Shown here one piece after another: positions 9,103 through 20,214 of a stretch of 64,000 nt of DNA. The notes under the pieces are model-generated. The model worked only from the letters and a program-made list of their open reading frames with translations. It was not told where the DNA came from and made no database searches. Position 1 is the first letter of the stretch, and every line of letters starts with the position of its first letter. A program made the position numbers and the translations under genes. Source of the DNA: JAWKUK01 sp041398605 (GTDB lineage: Bacteria > Planctomycetota > UBA1135 > GCA-002686595); contig JAWKUK010000019.1 of the NCBI GenBank assembly GCA_041398605.1, forward strand, positions 62,001 to 126,000, given 5' to 3'.

Positions 9103-10098
9103 TTACTGGAACATGATCTCGAGGCCGTTCGAGAAGTTCGACGTGACGGTCGGATTCGAGTCCCGGAACCACGCCTGGAAGCGCCAGGTCTGGCCCGCGG
9201 TCACCGCAGTCGTCCCCGCGGGCTGCGGCATCGACGTGAGGTCGATCGCCAGCGAGATCGAGCCCGACATCCCTGAGTTCTGAATCTGGCCTGGGCCCAC
9301 GTAGCGGCCGATCTGACCGCCGAGGCACAGGATGCCCTGGCTGCCGCCGGGGTTCGGCGTGCTCGCGGCGGTCTGGCTAGCCAAGAAGAAGCCGAAGCTC
9401 ATCAGGGGCAGGTCGTCCGCTTCGAGGGTCACGTTGTTCGCCGCGACCTGGGCCGAGCCCGCGGCGGAGCACTCCGCCACCTGCCCCGTCGAGTTCGTGT
9501 TGGATGTGCAGAACGTCGTCCCGAGGCCAGTCGGACCGGACGAGATCTCCATGTCATCGAGGTTGACGAAGCCGCCGCCAAAGGCGCTGTTCGTCACGAC
9601 GACCGAGGCGATCCCCTGCGTCGACGACCAGCCGTTCCAGTTGTACTGGCAGTCCGCCGTGACGGTCGCGACGACGGAGTCGATCTGCCCGCCATTGCGG
9701 TCGTAGAACGTCACGGTCACGAAGTCGTTGTTCGGGTTGCCAGAAGCCCACGAGTTCGTGCCGAAGTACCCGCCGAAGCTGGTGATGTCCGTGTCGAAGA
9801 GGAACTCGGCGGGCCCGCCGGCGCTGCCGAAGAGGCGGCCGCCGGAGTGCGGCGGGATCGAGCACATGAAGCCCCAGCCGCCGGTGACGTGCATCGTCGC
9901 GCTGCCCGTCGCCGAGCAGAGGTCACCATTGTTGTTGAACATCCGTCCGACGAGGCAAGTGTCAAACTGACCCGCGGTCTGGGTCTCGAAGCCGTCCGAG
10001 TGGTCGCCGACAAACGGGCCGATCGGCGTGACTTGCGCGGTCGCGATGGCAGGCAGCGCCAATGCGGCACCTACGAGAGTGAAGAGCCGGTGTTGCAT
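9103..10098 (-). CDS. secreted protein with shared C-terminal module (copy 1)
   Basis: A 331-residue exported protein. The signal peptide is MQHRLFTLVGAALALPAIATA; the ATG at 10098 was chosen because it begins this peptide directly. Residues about 22-190 form a beta-rich domain of unknown family (FLFDTDITSFGGYFGT, DFVTVTFYDRNGGQIDSV), resembling galactose-binding-like or MAM-like folds. From about residue 192 the protein matches two other proteins in this window: TTFCTSNTNSTG, then an alanine-rich strand, NPGGSQGILCLGGQIGRY, VGPGQIQNSG, DLTSMPQPAG, and a terminal SNFSNGLEIMFQ. The same module ends the products at 40884-42077 and 42266-43585. It may serve sorting, anchoring or adhesion; no function is established here. 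Solo transcription unit with a 316-bp divergent upstream gap. Confidence 0.82.
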   Translation of the reverse strand: MQHRLFTLVGAALALPAIATAQVTPIGPFVGDHSDGFETQTAGQFDTCLVGRMFNNNGDLCSATGSATMHVTGGWGFMCSIPPHSGGRLFGSAGGPAEFLFDTDITSFGGYFGTNSWASGNPNNDFVTVTFYDRNGGQIDSVVATVTADCQYNWNGWSSTQGIASVVVTNSAFGGGFVNLDDMEISSGPTGLGTTFCTSNTNSTGQVAECSAAGSAQVAANNVTLEADDLPLMSFGFFLASQTAASTPNPGGSQGILCLGGQIGRYVGPGQIQNSGMSGSISLAIDLTSMPQPAGTTAVTAGQTWRFQAWFRDSNPTVTSNFSNGLEIMFQ

Positions 10099-10414
10099 GT
10101 AGACAGAGGTGTGAGAGAGGTTGGGAGGTCGCGCAATCAGGGAGAGCAGCCCCATTGCCAGGAGCCGCAGCGCGCCCCGTTGGACCTAGGCTAGCCAAGC
10201 GAGGCTAAAACCATGATGAAGGCAGCATGACGAGGGAGCCGGCGAACCAAGCCTTTACCGAGCGCGCAACGCGGCCGCCGGCCCTCGCAACAGGCCGCCT
10301 CCGCTCGCAACTTTCGGACGACCGTTCGCGCCAGAACGGCATACACGAGCGAGCAAATGGTGGAACATTCTGTCCTGCGCTGGCACGTGCCACGCTCCTC
10401 GCACCACTACCCCC
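10099..10414. other. divergent intergenic region, 316 bp
   Basis: This gap separates the divergently read copy-1 secreted-protein gene and the cytochrome b562-like gene, so it must hold both promoters. No convincing -35/-10 pair was seen. The clearest element is a perfect 12-bp palindrome, TGGCACGTGCCA at 10381-10392, whose end is 22 nt before the ATG at 10415, a position where a repressor or a leader element would act. A CTAGGCTAGCC tract near 10186-10196 is also self-complementary. No small gene was found in it. Confidence 0.4.
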
Positions 10415-10963
10415 ATGCCGCGTCCGATGAACCGTCTTGTCCTCGCCTGCGCCACCCTCGCGCTTGCCATCCCCGCGACTCAGGTCCTTGCCGCACACAC
10501 GCAGGATCCGAAGCCCCAACGCCCTGAAGGTCGCCCGGAGGGCCGCGGACCGGGCGGCCAGGAGGGTGAGGGCCGCCAGCGCCAACCGTCCGCGCTGAAG
10601 GGGCACATGGAGGCCCTCGAGGAGGGCGTCGAGAAGCTCGGCGCGGCGCTCGAGGCCGAGGACGCGGCCACGAAGATCGAGGATCTCTTGAAGGCCGTCT
10701 GCGAGCTCGAGAAGGTCTCGATCGACGCCAAGAGTGAGATGCCGCGGTCGATGGGCCGCCTCGAGGAGAAGGACAAAGGGAAGGCCCTCGTGTCGTATCG
10801 CACGCAGATGCAAGGCCTCACCAACGCGCTCTTCGAGGTCGAGCTGCAGCTCCTCGCGAAGGACGTCAAGAAGGCCAAGAAGGCGCTCGGCGCGCTCGAG
10901 CAGATCGAGCAGAAGGGCCACAGCGAGTTCAAGCCCAGGCGCGGCGAGGGCCGCGGGCGCTGA
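10415..10963 (+). CDS. cytochrome b562-like periplasmic four-helix protein
   Basis: A 182-residue exported protein. A signal peptide (about 1-27) is followed by a Gly/Pro/Arg-rich linker (28-58) and a four-helix domain. From residue 59 the pattern SALKGHMEALEEGVEKLGAA matches cytochrome b562 (CybC), including the axial methionine, here M65. Near the end QKGHSEF places H169 where CybC has its axial histidine. Spacing between the two ligands, about 104 residues, is close to the 95 of the E. coli protein. Heme b binding is thus plausible, although many CybC relatives lack heme. The function would be periplasmic electron transfer or a structural role. It is flanked by a divergent gene and the convergent mutS2, so it is monocistronic. 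The four-helix family call is reasonably firm; heme binding is inference. Confidence 0.7.
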   Translation: MPRPMNRLVLACATLALAIPATQVLAAHTQDPKPQRPEGRPEGRGPGGQEGEGRQRQPSALKGHMEALEEGVEKLGAALEAEDAATKIEDLLKAVCELEKVSIDAKSEMPRSMGRLEEKDKGKALVSYRTQMQGLTNALFEVELQLLAKDVKKAKKALGALEQIEQKGHSEFKPRRGEGRGR

Positions 10964-11016
10964 CCCAACTGCTCGCCGGCGAGGGTAAGAGACCCGCCGC
11001 CCCGAGCTGCACGTCC

Positions 11017-13185
<2,169 letters not shown>

Positions 13186-13186
13186 G

Positions 13187-14995
13187 CTACTCGCGGCGCG
13201 CGATCCGCACCTCGACCGAGGCCGCCGGCCCCGGCGGCTTCGGGACCTCGAGCGCGCCGAGCGACTCCGCGCGCCAGCCGCCCGCCAGGAGCGGCGCCTG
13301 CCAGCGCTCGGCGATCCAAGCGCGGTTCGGGCGCCCTTTCAGGTCCACGGGCGTGCAGAGCACCAGCACATCGAAGCCCGCCGCCCAGGCGAGGACCGCG
13401 GCGCCATCGAAGCCCTGGTCAGGGACACCGGGGACCGGCCAGAGGTCCATCGGCCCCTCTGCGTCGGCGCGAAAGCGCGCGGGCGAGCCGCCGTGAGCGA
13501 GGAGGCCAAAGTGCAGCGACGCGGGCGAGACCTCCTGCGATTGCCCGACCCAGCCGACCCGCTCCTCGGGCCCGACGGCGCCCGCGATGCGCGCCAGGAG
13601 CGCCTCGTGCGCGCGGTGCGGCAAGCCGTTGGAGGCCGGCGCGCCGAACGGCCCCAGGGTGTCGTGCACGTAGCCGCGCTGATACGCGGCGACCTCGCTC
13701 GAGGCCGCGACTGGGAAGCCGAAGCGCACCGCGAGGTCAAAGACAGGCACGAGCGCCCACGCCATGACCGCCGCGCACAAGACCACCGCCGCGGAGGCGC
13801 GCGCGGGGCGCGTGCCTGTCCATCCGTCCGCCCAGCCGATCGCGGCGAGCACGAAGAGGAACATCGCGGGCACGATGAGGAATCGATCCAAGAAGAATTG
13901 GTGCAGCGTCGCGGGCAGCCCGATGACGAGCAGCAACAGCCACAGCGTGCGCACCTCGGGGACGCGCACGAAGCGCAGGGAGCGCAGCGCGCCGAGCACG
14001 AGCAGGAACAACATGGCCGGGTGCGTGGCGACGCCTCGATACCACGCCAGGCGCCGCATCCACCACGGCGCGGCCGCCATCTCCTGGTTCGACCAGAGGT
14101 AGTCGAGGCACTCCGCCCTGTGGCGCGCCGCGACCTCGCCGCCGAACGGCAGCGGGAGCGCGAACCACCAAATCGACGCCAGCGCGAGCGGCAGGGCGAA
14201 CAAGAGCCAACGCAGCGCGACGGCGCGCAGGGCGCCGGCGCGGCTCGCTTGCAAGAGGTCGAAGCACGCGTCGAGCCCCAGCGCAGCGAGGAAGAGCACC
14301 CCGTAGTTCCACTTCGTGAAGCACACGACCGCGAGGGCGACGCCTGCGCCCAGTGTCGCGAGCGGCGCCGCGCCCGGCCGCCGCGCGCGCAGGTGCGCCC
14401 ACGTGGCTATCACCGCGAGCGCGGCAAAGAGCGACTCGAGGAAGAGCGTCGGCGCATAGCGGTTCGCGAGCGGCGACATGAGGCCGAACGCGGCCGCCCC
14501 GTAGGCCGCAATGTGCCGGCCGACGCGGTCGTCCTCGGGCCGGAGCTGGCTCGCTTGCACCTGCCCGGCGCCCGTCGCGAGCCCGAGTGGCGCGCCCTTC
14601 GCAGCCCAGAGCGCCTCCCGTGTGACGCGGCCGAGGGCTGCCAGCCCTCCGATTCCGAGCGCCAACCAGAGGCAGAGCAACGTCACGCGCGCGACGAGCT
14701 CGCTGAGCCCGAAGACCGCCATCGCGGAGGCGAGGACGACCCCGGCCACAGGCGGATACCGCTCGCAGTCGTGCACGGCGTCCCAGGCGCCGCGCCAATC
14801 CCCGGCGCCGACCGCCAGCGCGATGCGCCCCCCGGGGAGCGCGGCATGCATCGACTCGTCCCAGCCCCAGGCATTGAGGTCCCCAGCGCGCCAGCGCACG
14901 AGGAACAGGCCGAGGAGGCCGAGCGCGGAGAGCGCCAGCGCGATCGGCGCGAGCAGCGCGCGGCGGGCGCCCGCGGGACGGAGCGGGTCGGGCAT
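13187..14995 (-). CDS. integral membrane glycosyltransferase (PMT/ArnT-like, GT-C fold)
   Basis: A 602-residue polytopic protein with about ten to twelve hydrophobic segments. The first loop after the first membrane segment contains NAWGWDESMHAALPGG, which fits the acidic DE motif of GT-C enzymes that use polyprenyl-phosphate sugars (PMT, ArnT, GT39/GT83). The C-terminal part (about 440-602) is a soluble extracytoplasmic domain containing GRPNRAWIAERWQAP. It would transfer a sugar from a lipid carrier to a protein or glycolipid outside the membrane; donor and acceptor are not predictable. The ATG at 14995 begins just before the first membrane helix. It is immediately upstream of mutS2 (1-nt gap) and probably cotranscribed with it, and it is divergent from the trans-sulfuration gene. 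The fold call is fairly firm, the exact family less so. Confidence 0.72.
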   Translation of the reverse strand: MPDPLRPAGARRALLAPIALALSALGLLGLFLVRWRAGDLNAWGWDESMHAALPGGRIALAVGAGDWRGAWDAVHDCERYPPVAGVVLASAMAVFGLSELVARVTLLCLWLALGIGGLAALGRVTREALWAAKGAPLGLATGAGQVQASQLRPEDDRVGRHIAAYGAAAFGLMSPLANRYAPTLFLESLFAALAVIATWAHLRARRPGAAPLATLGAGVALAVVCFTKWNYGVLFLAALGLDACFDLLQASRAGALRAVALRWLLFALPLALASIWWFALPLPFGGEVAARHRAECLDYLWSNQEMAAAPWWMRRLAWYRGVATHPAMLFLLVLGALRSLRFVRVPEVRTLWLLLLVIGLPATLHQFFLDRFLIVPAMFLFVLAAIGWADGWTGTRPARASAAVVLCAAVMAWALVPVFDLAVRFGFPVAASSEVAAYQRGYVHDTLGPFGAPASNGLPHRAHEALLARIAGAVGPEERVGWVGQSQEVSPASLHFGLLAHGGSPARFRADAEGPMDLWPVPGVPDQGFDGAAVLAWAAGFDVLVLCTPVDLKGRPNRAWIAERWQAPLLAGGWRAESLGALEVPKPPGPAASVEVRIARRE

Positions 14996-15100
14996 CGGTG
15001 ACGATGGTAGAGCCCGCCTCCCTGGGCCTCTACACTGGTCCGCGCGAACGCGCCCGCCCTCGGGCGTGCCCCCCCTTAGCTGACCCAGAACCGCCCCGGA

Positions 15101-16300
15101 ATGAGCTCCATCCGCAACAACCACGGCCGATTCGAGACGCGCGCGATCCACGCAGGCCAGGAGCCCGACCCGAACAATGGGGCCGTGATGCCGCCCGTGT
15201 ACTTCACGAGCACGTTCAAGCAGGACGCGCCCGCGAAGCCCCGTCAGGGCTACGAATACTCGCGCACGTCGAACCCGACGCGCACGGCGCTCGAGGAGAA
15301 CCTCGCGAGCCTCGAGGGCGGCGCTTGGGGCCTCGGCTTCGCGTCGGGCCTCGCCGCGACGAACGCGCTGATGGACCGCCTGTCGCCGGGCGACCACGTC
15401 GTGGCTGGCAACGACCTGTACGGTGGCACCTACCGCATCTTCACGAAGGTGTTCCAGCGCTTCGGCGTCGAGTTCACGTTCGTCGACACGACGGACCTGG
15501 CGAAGGTCGACGCCGCGCTGCGGCCGAACACGAAGTACCTCTACCTCGAGACGCCGACGAACCCGCTGCTGCGCCTCACCGACATCGCCGAGGCCTCCAA
15601 GGTCGCGCGGGCGAAGGGCGTGCACGTCGTCGTCGACAACACGTTCGCGACCCCCTACCTGCAGCGCCCGCTGGAGCTCGGCGCGGACATCGTGCTGCAC
15701 TCGCTCTCGAAGTACCTGGGCGGGCACTCCGACCTGATCGGGGGCGCGTTGATCGGCCAAGACGAGGCGCTGCGCAAGGACCTCGCCTTCTACCAGAACG
15801 CCGTCGGCGGCCAGCTCGCGCCGATGGACGCGTTCCTCGTCCTGCGCGGCACGAAGACCCTCGCGGTGCGCATGGAGCGCCACTGCGACAACGCCGAGCG
15901 CATCGCGCAGTTCCTGGCCGACCACGAGCAGGTCGAGAAGGTCCACTACCCCGGCCTCCCGGATCACCCGCAGCTGATGGTCGCGCAGAAGCAGATGGCG
16001 CGCCCGGGCGGCATGGTGTCGTTCGAGCTGCGCGGCGGCGTCGCCGCGGGTGACGCCTTTGCGAGCGCGACGCGCGTCTTCACGCTGGCCGAATCGCTCG
16101 GCGGCGTCGAGTCGCTCGTCGAGACGCCGCCCAGCATGACACACGCGTCGATCCCGCCCGAGGTGCGTCGCGCGGCGGGGCTCGCCGATGGCCTCGTGCG
16201 CCTGTCCGTCGGGATCGAGCACGTCGACGACCTGCTCGCCGACGTCGAGCGCGGGCTCGCTGCGGCGCGTGAGGCCGCTACCGCGCGAACGCGCGCTTGA
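15101..16300 (+). CDS. cystathionine gamma-synthase/lyase family PLP enzyme
   Basis: A 399-residue fold-type I PLP enzyme of the trans-sulfuration family. Visible residues are YEYSRTSNPT (51-60) binding phosphate, D179 (VVVDNTFATPYLQ) at the pyridine nitrogen, and the Schiff-base lysine K204 in LHSLSKYLGGHSD. The C-terminal SLGGVESLVETPPSMTHAS segment, which binds the substrate carboxylate, is intact. Such enzymes either make cystathionine from an O-acylhomoserine and cysteine (MetB) or cleave cystathionine (MetC/CGL). Sequence alone does not separate these, so no symbol is given. The gene stands alone with a 105-bp upstream gap. Its 3' end overlaps the convergent TIM-barrel gene by 23 bp, so antisense interference between the two is possible. 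Family certain, reaction uncertain. Confidence 0.9.
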   Translation: MSSIRNNHGRFETRAIHAGQEPDPNNGAVMPPVYFTSTFKQDAPAKPRQGYEYSRTSNPTRTALEENLASLEGGAWGLGFASGLAATNALMDRLSPGDHVVAGNDLYGGTYRIFTKVFQRFGVEFTFVDTTDLAKVDAALRPNTKYLYLETPTNPLLRLTDIAEASKVARAKGVHVVVDNTFATPYLQRPLELGADIVLHSLSKYLGGHSDLIGGALIGQDEALRKDLAFYQNAVGGQLAPMDAFLVLRGTKTLAVRMERHCDNAERIAQFLADHEQVEKVHYPGLPDHPQLMVAQKQMARPGGMVSFELRGGVAAGDAFASATRVFTLAESLGGVESLVETPPSMTHASIPPEVRRAAGLADGLVRLSVGIEHVDDLLADVERGLAAAREAATARTRA

Positions 16301-18713
16301 GCGCTGCTGCCGCGTCCGGGGTGGGGACCGAGAGGTCCTCGCTCCGCGGCGGGGTGCGCCCATCGAGGGCCCAGGAGCGCAAGAAGAGCCAACCGAGCGC
16401 CGCCGCGCTGCCCTTGCCAGGCCGCGTGGGGCCGGCGGCCTCCGCGAGGGCGCCGAGCAGGGCGTCGCGTGCGCCCGGCTCCGCGCGGCCGCCTGTGCGC
16501 GCGGGGCCAAACGCGACGCTCGAGGCCGCAGGGAAGCCGACGACGACGGCCGCGGCGACCTCCGCGCGCTCGAGCGCCGCCTGCTGGAATCGGGCGCGCA
16601 AGAGCGGCGTCCACGGCCCGCGTGAATCCGCCGGCGGCGGGGCCTCCCCGCCAGCAACGAAGCGCGGCGCGAGGTCGACGCCGACCCAAGCGAGCTCCTC
16701 GCCAACGGGCATCCCCGCCGCGAACCCTAGGTCCGGCGCGAGCGCGACCAACGGGACGCCCGCGAGGCGCCCCGCGTCGACGAGGGCGCGCCAGCCGCGC
16801 TCCTTGGCCTCACGGAACGCGACGTGACCGGCAGGCTCTGGACCCTCGCCGCGCCATGACGTTGCAAAGAACTGCGGCGCGCCCCGGGCGATGCACAGCG
16901 CGTCCGCACGTGCGGCGCGCGCGACGCACGCCGCGTGACGCACCGCGCGGGCTTGGCACTGCAGAGCGGTCTCCCAGAGCTCGACCGACCCGAGCTGCGA
17001 CGTGTCACAGGGGCCGAGCCCCGTCGGCGAGGTCAACGGCTGCACCACGAGCACCGCGAGCATCCCGCGCGCGCGCAGCGCGGCGACCGTCGCGGCGATC
17101 GCGACGTCGCTCTCGAGGGTGTACGGCGCGCCGAGCCCGCCGACGTTCGGCGCCGTGTCACGCGGCACGACGACGTGCATCGTGACGAGCGCAGCGCCCG
17201 CGCCGAGCGCCGCCAGTCGAGCGAGCGAATCCGCCGCTGCGCGCGTGCCGTGCCCGCGCGGCGCGGGCCTCGGCGGCGCGGTCAGCGTGACCCCTGTCGC
17301 GCCCGCGACGGCGCCGCCAGCCGCGTCCAGGAGGGTCCGCGGCGGCGCCGGCGCCTGGTCCGCCACGAGCGCGCGATACGCGACCTCCACACGCGCGCGC
17401 GTCGGGGCGTCGAGGCCCTCGCGCCAGGCCCGGCGCAGCGCCTCGCCCGTTGGGTCGGACCCGAGCGTGCGCCGCAGCGCGCGGAACAAGAGCCCTGCGC
17501 GCGCGCGCCGCTCGACGCCGCCCACCGCGTCCAAGGCCTGGAAGGGGCTCGCCCCGCGCGCGGCGCCGTACAGCGGCAGCCCGAGGACGTCGCCCCACTC
17601 CGCCAACTGCCGCGCCGCCAATTCGCCCGCGCCATCGACCGCGGCGCCCGCGAGCATCCACGCCTCGCGCGGCGCGCCCAGCGCATCCTCGAGCCACGCT
17701 GCGAGGAGCGCCTCGGCCACGTCCGCGCTGCCTTCGAGCGCTCGGAGCCGCGCCGGGCGCCCCGCGAGCGCCGGTTGATACCAAGCGCCAAGTTCATAGC
17801 GCGTGGCGGCCGTGGGCGCCGTGTAGCGCGAGAGGCCGTCCCCGAGCGGGCCCCCTAGGCACGGCTCCAACGTAGGCTCGAGGTCGAGCGGGGGCAGCTC
17901 ACGCCCCTCGCCGAAGCCCGGCAAGAACGCAGCGCAACGCGCGACCGCAGCGCGGAGCTCCGCCGCCTGTTCCTGCGAGCCCGCGGCATCGGTGGGCCCT
18001 GGCTCGCGCGGCCCGGCCGCGCCGCCGCGCTCGTAGGTGAGCGTCGATTGCCAACGCGCGCCGCCGCGCGGCGCGAGGTCGACGTCCAACGCGCGCGCTC
18101 CGAAGGACCAGACGCTGCCGCGTGGCGCGCAAGACGGCCCCCAAGCGCGCAGCACGGCCGCGACGGGCGCCGCGTCCCCCGCGACCACGAAGACCGGCAG
18201 CCCCGGGCGCTCGGGGTCCATGAAGGCACACGCCAACGCGAAGCCCGCGCGCTCGAAGGTCTGTCCGGCGAGGCGCACGCGCGCAGCTGGGGACGACGCC
18301 TCTCCATCGAGCTCACACGCGAGGCCCGCCAGCGTCAGGAGCCGCGCGATGCGCGCGTCCGTGAGGCCGCCGATGACGAGCCGCGCCGCTGGCGCCGCGG
18401 TGAGGCCCTCGCCAGCGCGCGCGCCCGCGTCCGCGCCCGCGTCCGCGCGAGGCAGCGCGAGCGCGAGCCCCGGCAGCACGTGCTGCCAGCGCTCCAGGTA
18501 CCCAGCGAGCGCGTGTTCGATCGCTGGAGGGACGCCGGCCGCTGCAGGATCGAATGCGAGCTGCACCTCGAGCGCGGCGACATGCGCGAGGTTCACGCGC
18601 AGGGCGGCGGCGCCCTGCGCTGGGTCCGCAGGCAGCCCGTCGACGGCGCGCCACGCGACCACCGCGGCGAGCGGCGCAGTGAGCAAGACCGGCAGAACGA
18701 GCGAGCGTGACAT
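16278..18713 (-). CDS. secreted protein with C-terminal glycosidase-like TIM barrel
   Basis: An 811-residue protein with an N-terminal signal anchor (MSRSLVLPVLLTAPLAAVVA). Residues about 30-520 form an alanine-rich domain that I do not recognise with certainty; its order resembles extracytoplasmic peptidase-MA-like proteins, but no HExxH motif is present. From about residue 525 a barrel-like pattern begins: GVTLTAPPRPAPRGHGTRAA, SLARLAALGAGAALVTMHV, ALRARGMLAVLVVQP and ADALCIARGAPQFFATSW. This recalls GH113-like glycoside hydrolase TIM barrels, in which conserved acids follow strands 4 and 7; matching glutamates are not obvious here. It is 26 bp downstream of the sulfatase-fold lipoprotein gene and likely forms an operon with it. 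Envelope location is well supported; enzymatic activity is doubtful. Confidence 0.62.
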   Translation of the reverse strand: MSRSLVLPVLLTAPLAAVVAWRAVDGLPADPAQGAAALRVNLAHVAALEVQLAFDPAAAGVPPAIEHALAGYLERWQHVLPGLALALPRADAGADAGARAGEGLTAAPAARLVIGGLTDARIARLLTLAGLACELDGEASSPAARVRLAGQTFERAGFALACAFMDPERPGLPVFVVAGDAAPVAAVLRAWGPSCAPRGSVWSFGARALDVDLAPRGGARWQSTLTYERGGAAGPREPGPTDAAGSQEQAAELRAAVARCAAFLPGFGEGRELPPLDLEPTLEPCLGGPLGDGLSRYTAPTAATRYELGAWYQPALAGRPARLRALEGSADVAEALLAAWLEDALGAPREAWMLAGAAVDGAGELAARQLAEWGDVLGLPLYGAARGASPFQALDAVGGVERRARAGLLFRALRRTLGSDPTGEALRRAWREGLDAPTRARVEVAYRALVADQAPAPPRTLLDAAGGAVAGATGVTLTAPPRPAPRGHGTRAAADSLARLAALGAGAALVTMHVVVPRDTAPNVGGLGAPYTLESDVAIAATVAALRARGMLAVLVVQPLTSPTGLGPCDTSQLGSVELWETALQCQARAVRHAACVARAARADALCIARGAPQFFATSWRGEGPEPAGHVAFREAKERGWRALVDAGRLAGVPLVALAPDLGFAAGMPVGEELAWVGVDLAPRFVAGGEAPPPADSRGPWTPLLRARFQQAALERAEVAAAVVVGFPAASSVAFGPARTGGRAEPGARDALLGALAEAAGPTRPGKGSAAALGWLFLRSWALDGRTPPRSEDLSVPTPDAAAALKRAFAR

Positions 18714-18739
18714 CCGAGGGGCAGCGTACTGCGTGGCGC

Positions 18740-20119
18740 TCAACGACGCTTGGCCCGCGACGGCGCGGGCAGCGGGCCGATCCAAGCGTCGAGCTCGACG
18801 GCGAGCCCGAGGGTCGCGGCCGTCGCTTCTGGGTCGGGGCCGCCGGTCGGCCCGAAGGGCACCACCCACTCTCGACCATGCTCGAGGTCGCGCACGACGC
18901 CCGCCCCCGCGGCATACGTCGCGGCGAGCTGGAGCCCGCGCTGGGTCCCGAGCCTCAGCGCGCCCTCCCGCGCCGGCGACCCGGGCAACACGGACGCGCC
19001 GCGGGTTCGCCCCAGCATCTGGGGGCGCGGCGGAGCACCTGATGTGACGCCGGCGGGGCTCGCCCCGTCAGCGCGCGGTGCCGCGGCGTCAACGACCGCG
19101 CGCGCCGCCCGCGCCTCGCGCGAGGCATCGAGCGCGAGCGCGTCGAGCAACGTCGGCGCGAGGTCGAGCGTCAAAACGGGCGTGTCGATGATGCCCTGCA
19201 GCGCGAGGCCGCTGCGCGCGCGCGTGATCGTGCGCGGCAGGCGCACGACAAACGGCACTTGCAGCACCTCGGGGTCGAGGCCGGGCATCAGGCCGACGTG
19301 CCCGCCCTCTCCGAGCCAGGCGCCGCGCGTCCCGATGACGACCAGCAACACGTCGTCGGACACTGCGCGCCGAGCGAGGCCCGCGAGCAACGCGCCCAGC
19401 GCTTGGTCCACCGCTGCGACCTCGGACGCGACGAGCGCCGAGAGCCGCGCGAAGTCCTTCGGCCCGAACGTCGGTGCGAGGCGCAGCAGCTCGGAGTGCG
19501 GCAGCGCAGCGGCGCACGGCCCGAGGTAAGGCGCGTCACACGCCGCGACGAGGCCCTTGTAGCGATGGTGCGGCGGGCGCGCGTCGGCGAGGTGCAGCAG
19601 CACGAACGGCGGCCGCGGGTCGGTCGAATCGAAGGCCCCGAGCGCGACCTGCACCGCGTCCGAGGCCAGCGCGCCGGCCTCGTCCCCGACGCCGAGGCGG
19701 CGCACATCGGTGAACCCCTCGAGGACCTCCTCCGTCGCGACAGAGTCGTGGGAGACGACCGCGATCGAGCGCCAGCCTGCCCGCTCCAGCGTCGTCGCGA
19801 GGGTCGGCGCGCCCTGCTCCGTCGACCCACGCAGAGCGCCCGCGAGCGCGAGGTGGGACCAAGGCTCGGACGCGAGGCACGCGGAGTACGCGAGCCCCTC
19901 ACGGGCGAGCTCATCCAGGACGGGCGTGTACGACGGCGCGCCGGGCGCAGCGCCGAGGCCCGTGAAGCGCTCGGGCACACCGTCCAGGGCGACGATGACG
20001 ATCGGCATCCGAGCGCGCTCCGCCGCCGTCACAGCGCCGCCGCCGCAGCCAGGGAGGGTGAGGAGCGCTGCGCATGCGAACACGGCCGTTCGACGCAGGG
20101 CACACAGCCGATGGAACAT
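18740..20119 (-). CDS. sulfatase/alkaline phosphatase-fold lipoprotein, probably inactive
   Basis: A 459-residue protein that begins with a signal peptide ending in a lipobox (LLTLPGC, Cys25), so it is probably lipid-anchored. The alkaline-phosphatase-superfamily order is visible: MPIVIVALDGV with the first metal aspartate, YTPVLDELAREGLAYS, and a late DVLLVVIGTRGAWLGEGGHVG. The nucleophile motif CxPSR of sulfatases is replaced by EPWSHLALAG, and the normal SDHGE metal-binding motif reads GTRGA, losing both Asp and His. Metal-dependent hydrolysis is therefore unlikely, and a binding or structural role is more probable. The ATG at 20119 starts the signal peptide directly. It lies upstream of the TIM-barrel gene on the same strand (26-bp gap). 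The fold is fairly secure; inactivity is inferred from missing ligands. Confidence 0.68.
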   Translation of the reverse strand: MFHRLCALRRTAVFACAALLTLPGCGGGAVTAAERARMPIVIVALDGVPERFTGLGAAPGAPSYTPVLDELAREGLAYSACLASEPWSHLALAGALRGSTEQGAPTLATTLERAGWRSIAVVSHDSVATEEVLEGFTDVRRLGVGDEAGALASDAVQVALGAFDSTDPRPPFVLLHLADARPPHHRYKGLVAACDAPYLGPCAAALPHSELLRLAPTFGPKDFARLSALVASEVAAVDQALGALLAGLARRAVSDDVLLVVIGTRGAWLGEGGHVGLMPGLDPEVLQVPFVVRLPRTITRARSGLALQGIIDTPVLTLDLAPTLLDALALDASREARAARAVVDAAAPRADGASPAGVTSGAPPRPQMLGRTRGASVLPGSPAREGALRLGTQRGLQLAATYAAGAGVVRDLEHGREWVVPFGPTGGPDPEATAATLGLAVELDAWIGPLPAPSRAKRR

Positions 20120-20172
20120 GCCTCTCACGCTAGCAGGTCGGGCAAGCACGACCAAGGGCCGAGGCTCGCGCC

Positions 20173-20214
20173 CTGTCTCTCAGCGAGGTGTGCCTGTCTC
20201 TCAGCGAGGTGTGC
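20173..20214. repeat. 21-bp tandem duplication spanning a stop codon
   Basis: Two perfect adjacent copies of a 21-bp unit beginning CTGTCTCTCAGCGAGG (20173-20193 and 20194-20214). The second copy contains the terminal codons and TGA of the M28 peptidase gene, read on the minus strand. The first copy repeats the same codons and stop just downstream, so the last residues (TPR, stop) are encoded twice. Confidence 0.9.

Noticed and set aside
13187..16705. A very long minus-strand frame joining the glycosyltransferase with sequence under the PLP-enzyme gene
   Set aside because: The upstream two-fifths is a shadow of the plus-strand PLP enzyme; the real gene starts at 14995.
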